The notes below the pieces were generated by a model. That model was not told where the DNA came from and ran no database searches. It saw nothing but the letters and a program-made list of their open reading frames with translations. DNA of 64,000 nt from Sphingobacterium hungaricum (GTDB lineage: Bacteria; Bacteroidota; Bacteroidia; Sphingobacteriales; Sphingobacteriaceae): NCBI RefSeq assembly GCF_015210005.1, contig NZ_MU158698.1:2339337-2403336 (forward strand). Reading direction: 5' to 3'. The translations under genes were made by a program, and so were the position numbers. Positions 63,237 to 64,000 of the stretch are shown here, piece after piece (position 1 is the first letter of the stretch; the number at the start of each line of letters is the position of its first letter).

Positions 63237-64000
63237 TTAGAATGAGATTTGAGCGCCGAATGAAATTACTTTTCCGACAGGATAGCTTCTGCCTGTATTG
63301 TCCGTCATGACTTGTTCAGGATCGATGTAATCCGTTTCAAGTTTCGTCCAGGTATGGAGATTCTCTCCGCTCATATAGACCCTGATCTTGTTGATCTTGA
63401 CCTTATCTAACCATAAGCTCGGTAAAGCATATCCGATGGTCAGGTTCCTTAATTTTAAATACGAAAGGTCTTGCAGATACATGTCATTGTTCACCGAAAG
63501 TTCAGAGTTTTGGGCGGTATAGCCTCTTAAGAATGGGAAATAAGAGTCTGGATTTTCTGCCGACCATATCTTGTCCGGGAAATCGCTGGGAATAAAGGAA
63601 TCATAAGGACGCGCATAGACCGACCAGAAGCCTTGAGCCTCTAAATTGGGGTACCAATGGCGCTTGCCGATGCCTTGTAAGAAAACGGAAGCATCGATGC
63701 CGTTCCAGTTTGCGCTCAAAGTCAGCCCATACGAATAGCGCGGTTGGCTATTTCCGATAATGCGGCGATCGCCAGGGTCGGAGAGGGTGTTGGTTCCGGC
63801 ATTGATTATTCCGTCACCGTTCAGATCTTTGATTTTGATATCACCAGCTTGCAGCATTCTAAGCTCTGCAGTCGGAGCCTGAACTCTCCTGTGGTTAATC
63901 TGATCTTGGTTGACCGTTTTCGCATATTCTTGTGCCTCATCGGTTGTCTTAAAGAAACCATCGTAATGGTATCCCCATATTTCGCCCAATTGCTGGCCTT
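63237..64000 (-). CDS. SusC/RagA-like TonB-dependent outer-membrane protein, cut by the window end
   Basis: The minus-strand frame runs beyond 64000, so only the C-terminal 254 residues are visible. They contain YSYGLTLSANWNGIDASVFLQGIGKRHWYPNLEAQGFWSVY, LSYLKLRNLTIGYALP and the terminal VGKVISFGAQISF of a beta-barrel, which are characteristic of SusC/RagA. It would import the nutrient captured by SusD, powered by TonB. The gene is the first of the operon SusC-SusD-EEP. Confidence 0.92.
   Translation of the reverse strand, partial: GQQLGEIWGYHYDGFFKTTDEAQEYAKTVNQDQINHRRVQAPTAELRMLQAGDIKIKDLNGDGIINAGTNTLSDPGDRRIIGNSQPRYSYGLTLSANWNGIDASVFLQGIGKRHWYPNLEAQGFWSVYARPYDSFIPSDFPDKIWSAENPDSYFPFLRGYTAQNSELSVNNDMYLQDLSYLKLRNLTIGYALPSLWLDKVKINKIRVYMSGENLHTWTKLETDYIDPEQVMTDNTGRSYPVGKVISFGAQISF

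Noticed and set aside
1..64000. CRISPR arrays, rRNA and ordinary tRNA genes
   Set aside because: I saw no repeat-spacer series, no rRNA-like stretch and no tRNA cloverleaf apart from the tRNA-like part of tmRNA.

Overview
The window comes from a Bacteroidota chromosome, most likely Sphingobacteriaceae (Sphingobacterium or Pedobacter-like). The signs are a SusC/SusD pair, a DUF5686 outer-membrane protein, a tmRNA whose tag reads GEENYALAA, a TAnnTTTG-type promoter box, many small lipoproteins, and AT-rich DNA with weak ribosome binding sites. All calls were made by reading the sequence; no database search was run.

Left backbone (1-21.6 kb): an IS982-family insertion sequence, small hypothetical genes with decayed neighbours, ssrA on the minus strand, a histone-H1-like Lys/Ala-rich protein, and a repeat-filled spacer at 5.0-5.8 kb. 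Next comes a tightly packed minus-strand operon of small SRPBCC, VOC and DUF1801 proteins. After that there is one intact and one broken Crp/Fnr regulator, a DUF5686 protein, an RluA-type pseudouridine synthase, an aldo/keto reductase, a peroxiredoxin overlapping a DsbA-like oxidoreductase, a GH172-type (DUF2961) secreted protein, and mnmE.

Integrated island (21602-48324, about 26.7 kb): the last 18 bases of mnmE (TTTTGTATCGGCAAATAA) recur with one mismatch at 48307-48324 (TTTTGTATCGGAAAATAA). The DNA between is more AT-rich and starts with a tyrosine integrase. I read this as a mobilizable element (IME) inserted at the 3' end of mnmE, the position used by Salmonella genomic island 1. Its mobility and replication half (21.8-28.7 kb) has two HTH/excisionase-like proteins, the integrase, a VapE-like helicase, a Toprim primase, MobC and a relaxase. 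A membrane-protein ORF is overprinted on the relaxase tail. Two repeat arrays (25.87-26.07 and 28.62-28.72 kb) and a hairpin before mobC are candidate origin or transfer sites. The cargo half (28.7-48.1 kb) is a defence cluster: an HTH/AbiEii toxin-antitoxin pair with a perfect 20-bp palindrome upstream, an Mrr plus NERD nuclease pair, a four-gene type III R-M-like system (SNF2-type helicase, DUF4391 protein, Mod, Res), a two-gene cassette with a tiny P-loop protein, and a Gabija pair (gajA, gajB).

Right backbone (48.3-64 kb): displaced hairpins that probably once terminated mnmE, a Fic gene broken by one stop codon, small lipoproteins including a truncated tandem copy, an AraC regulator, an acyl-CoA dehydrogenase, a 252-bp tandem repeat, a CPA1 antiporter, an alpha/beta hydrolase, and a minus-strand operon of SusC (cut by the window end), SusD and an endonuclease/exonuclease/phosphatase protein.

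The best candidates for something undescribed are the P-loop cassette between the R-M-like system and Gabija, the four-gene helicase/DUF4391/Mod/Res system, the overprinted relaxase/membrane ORF, and the 23-bp-period array. At least four backbone genes carry a single in-frame stop in an otherwise intact reading frame.
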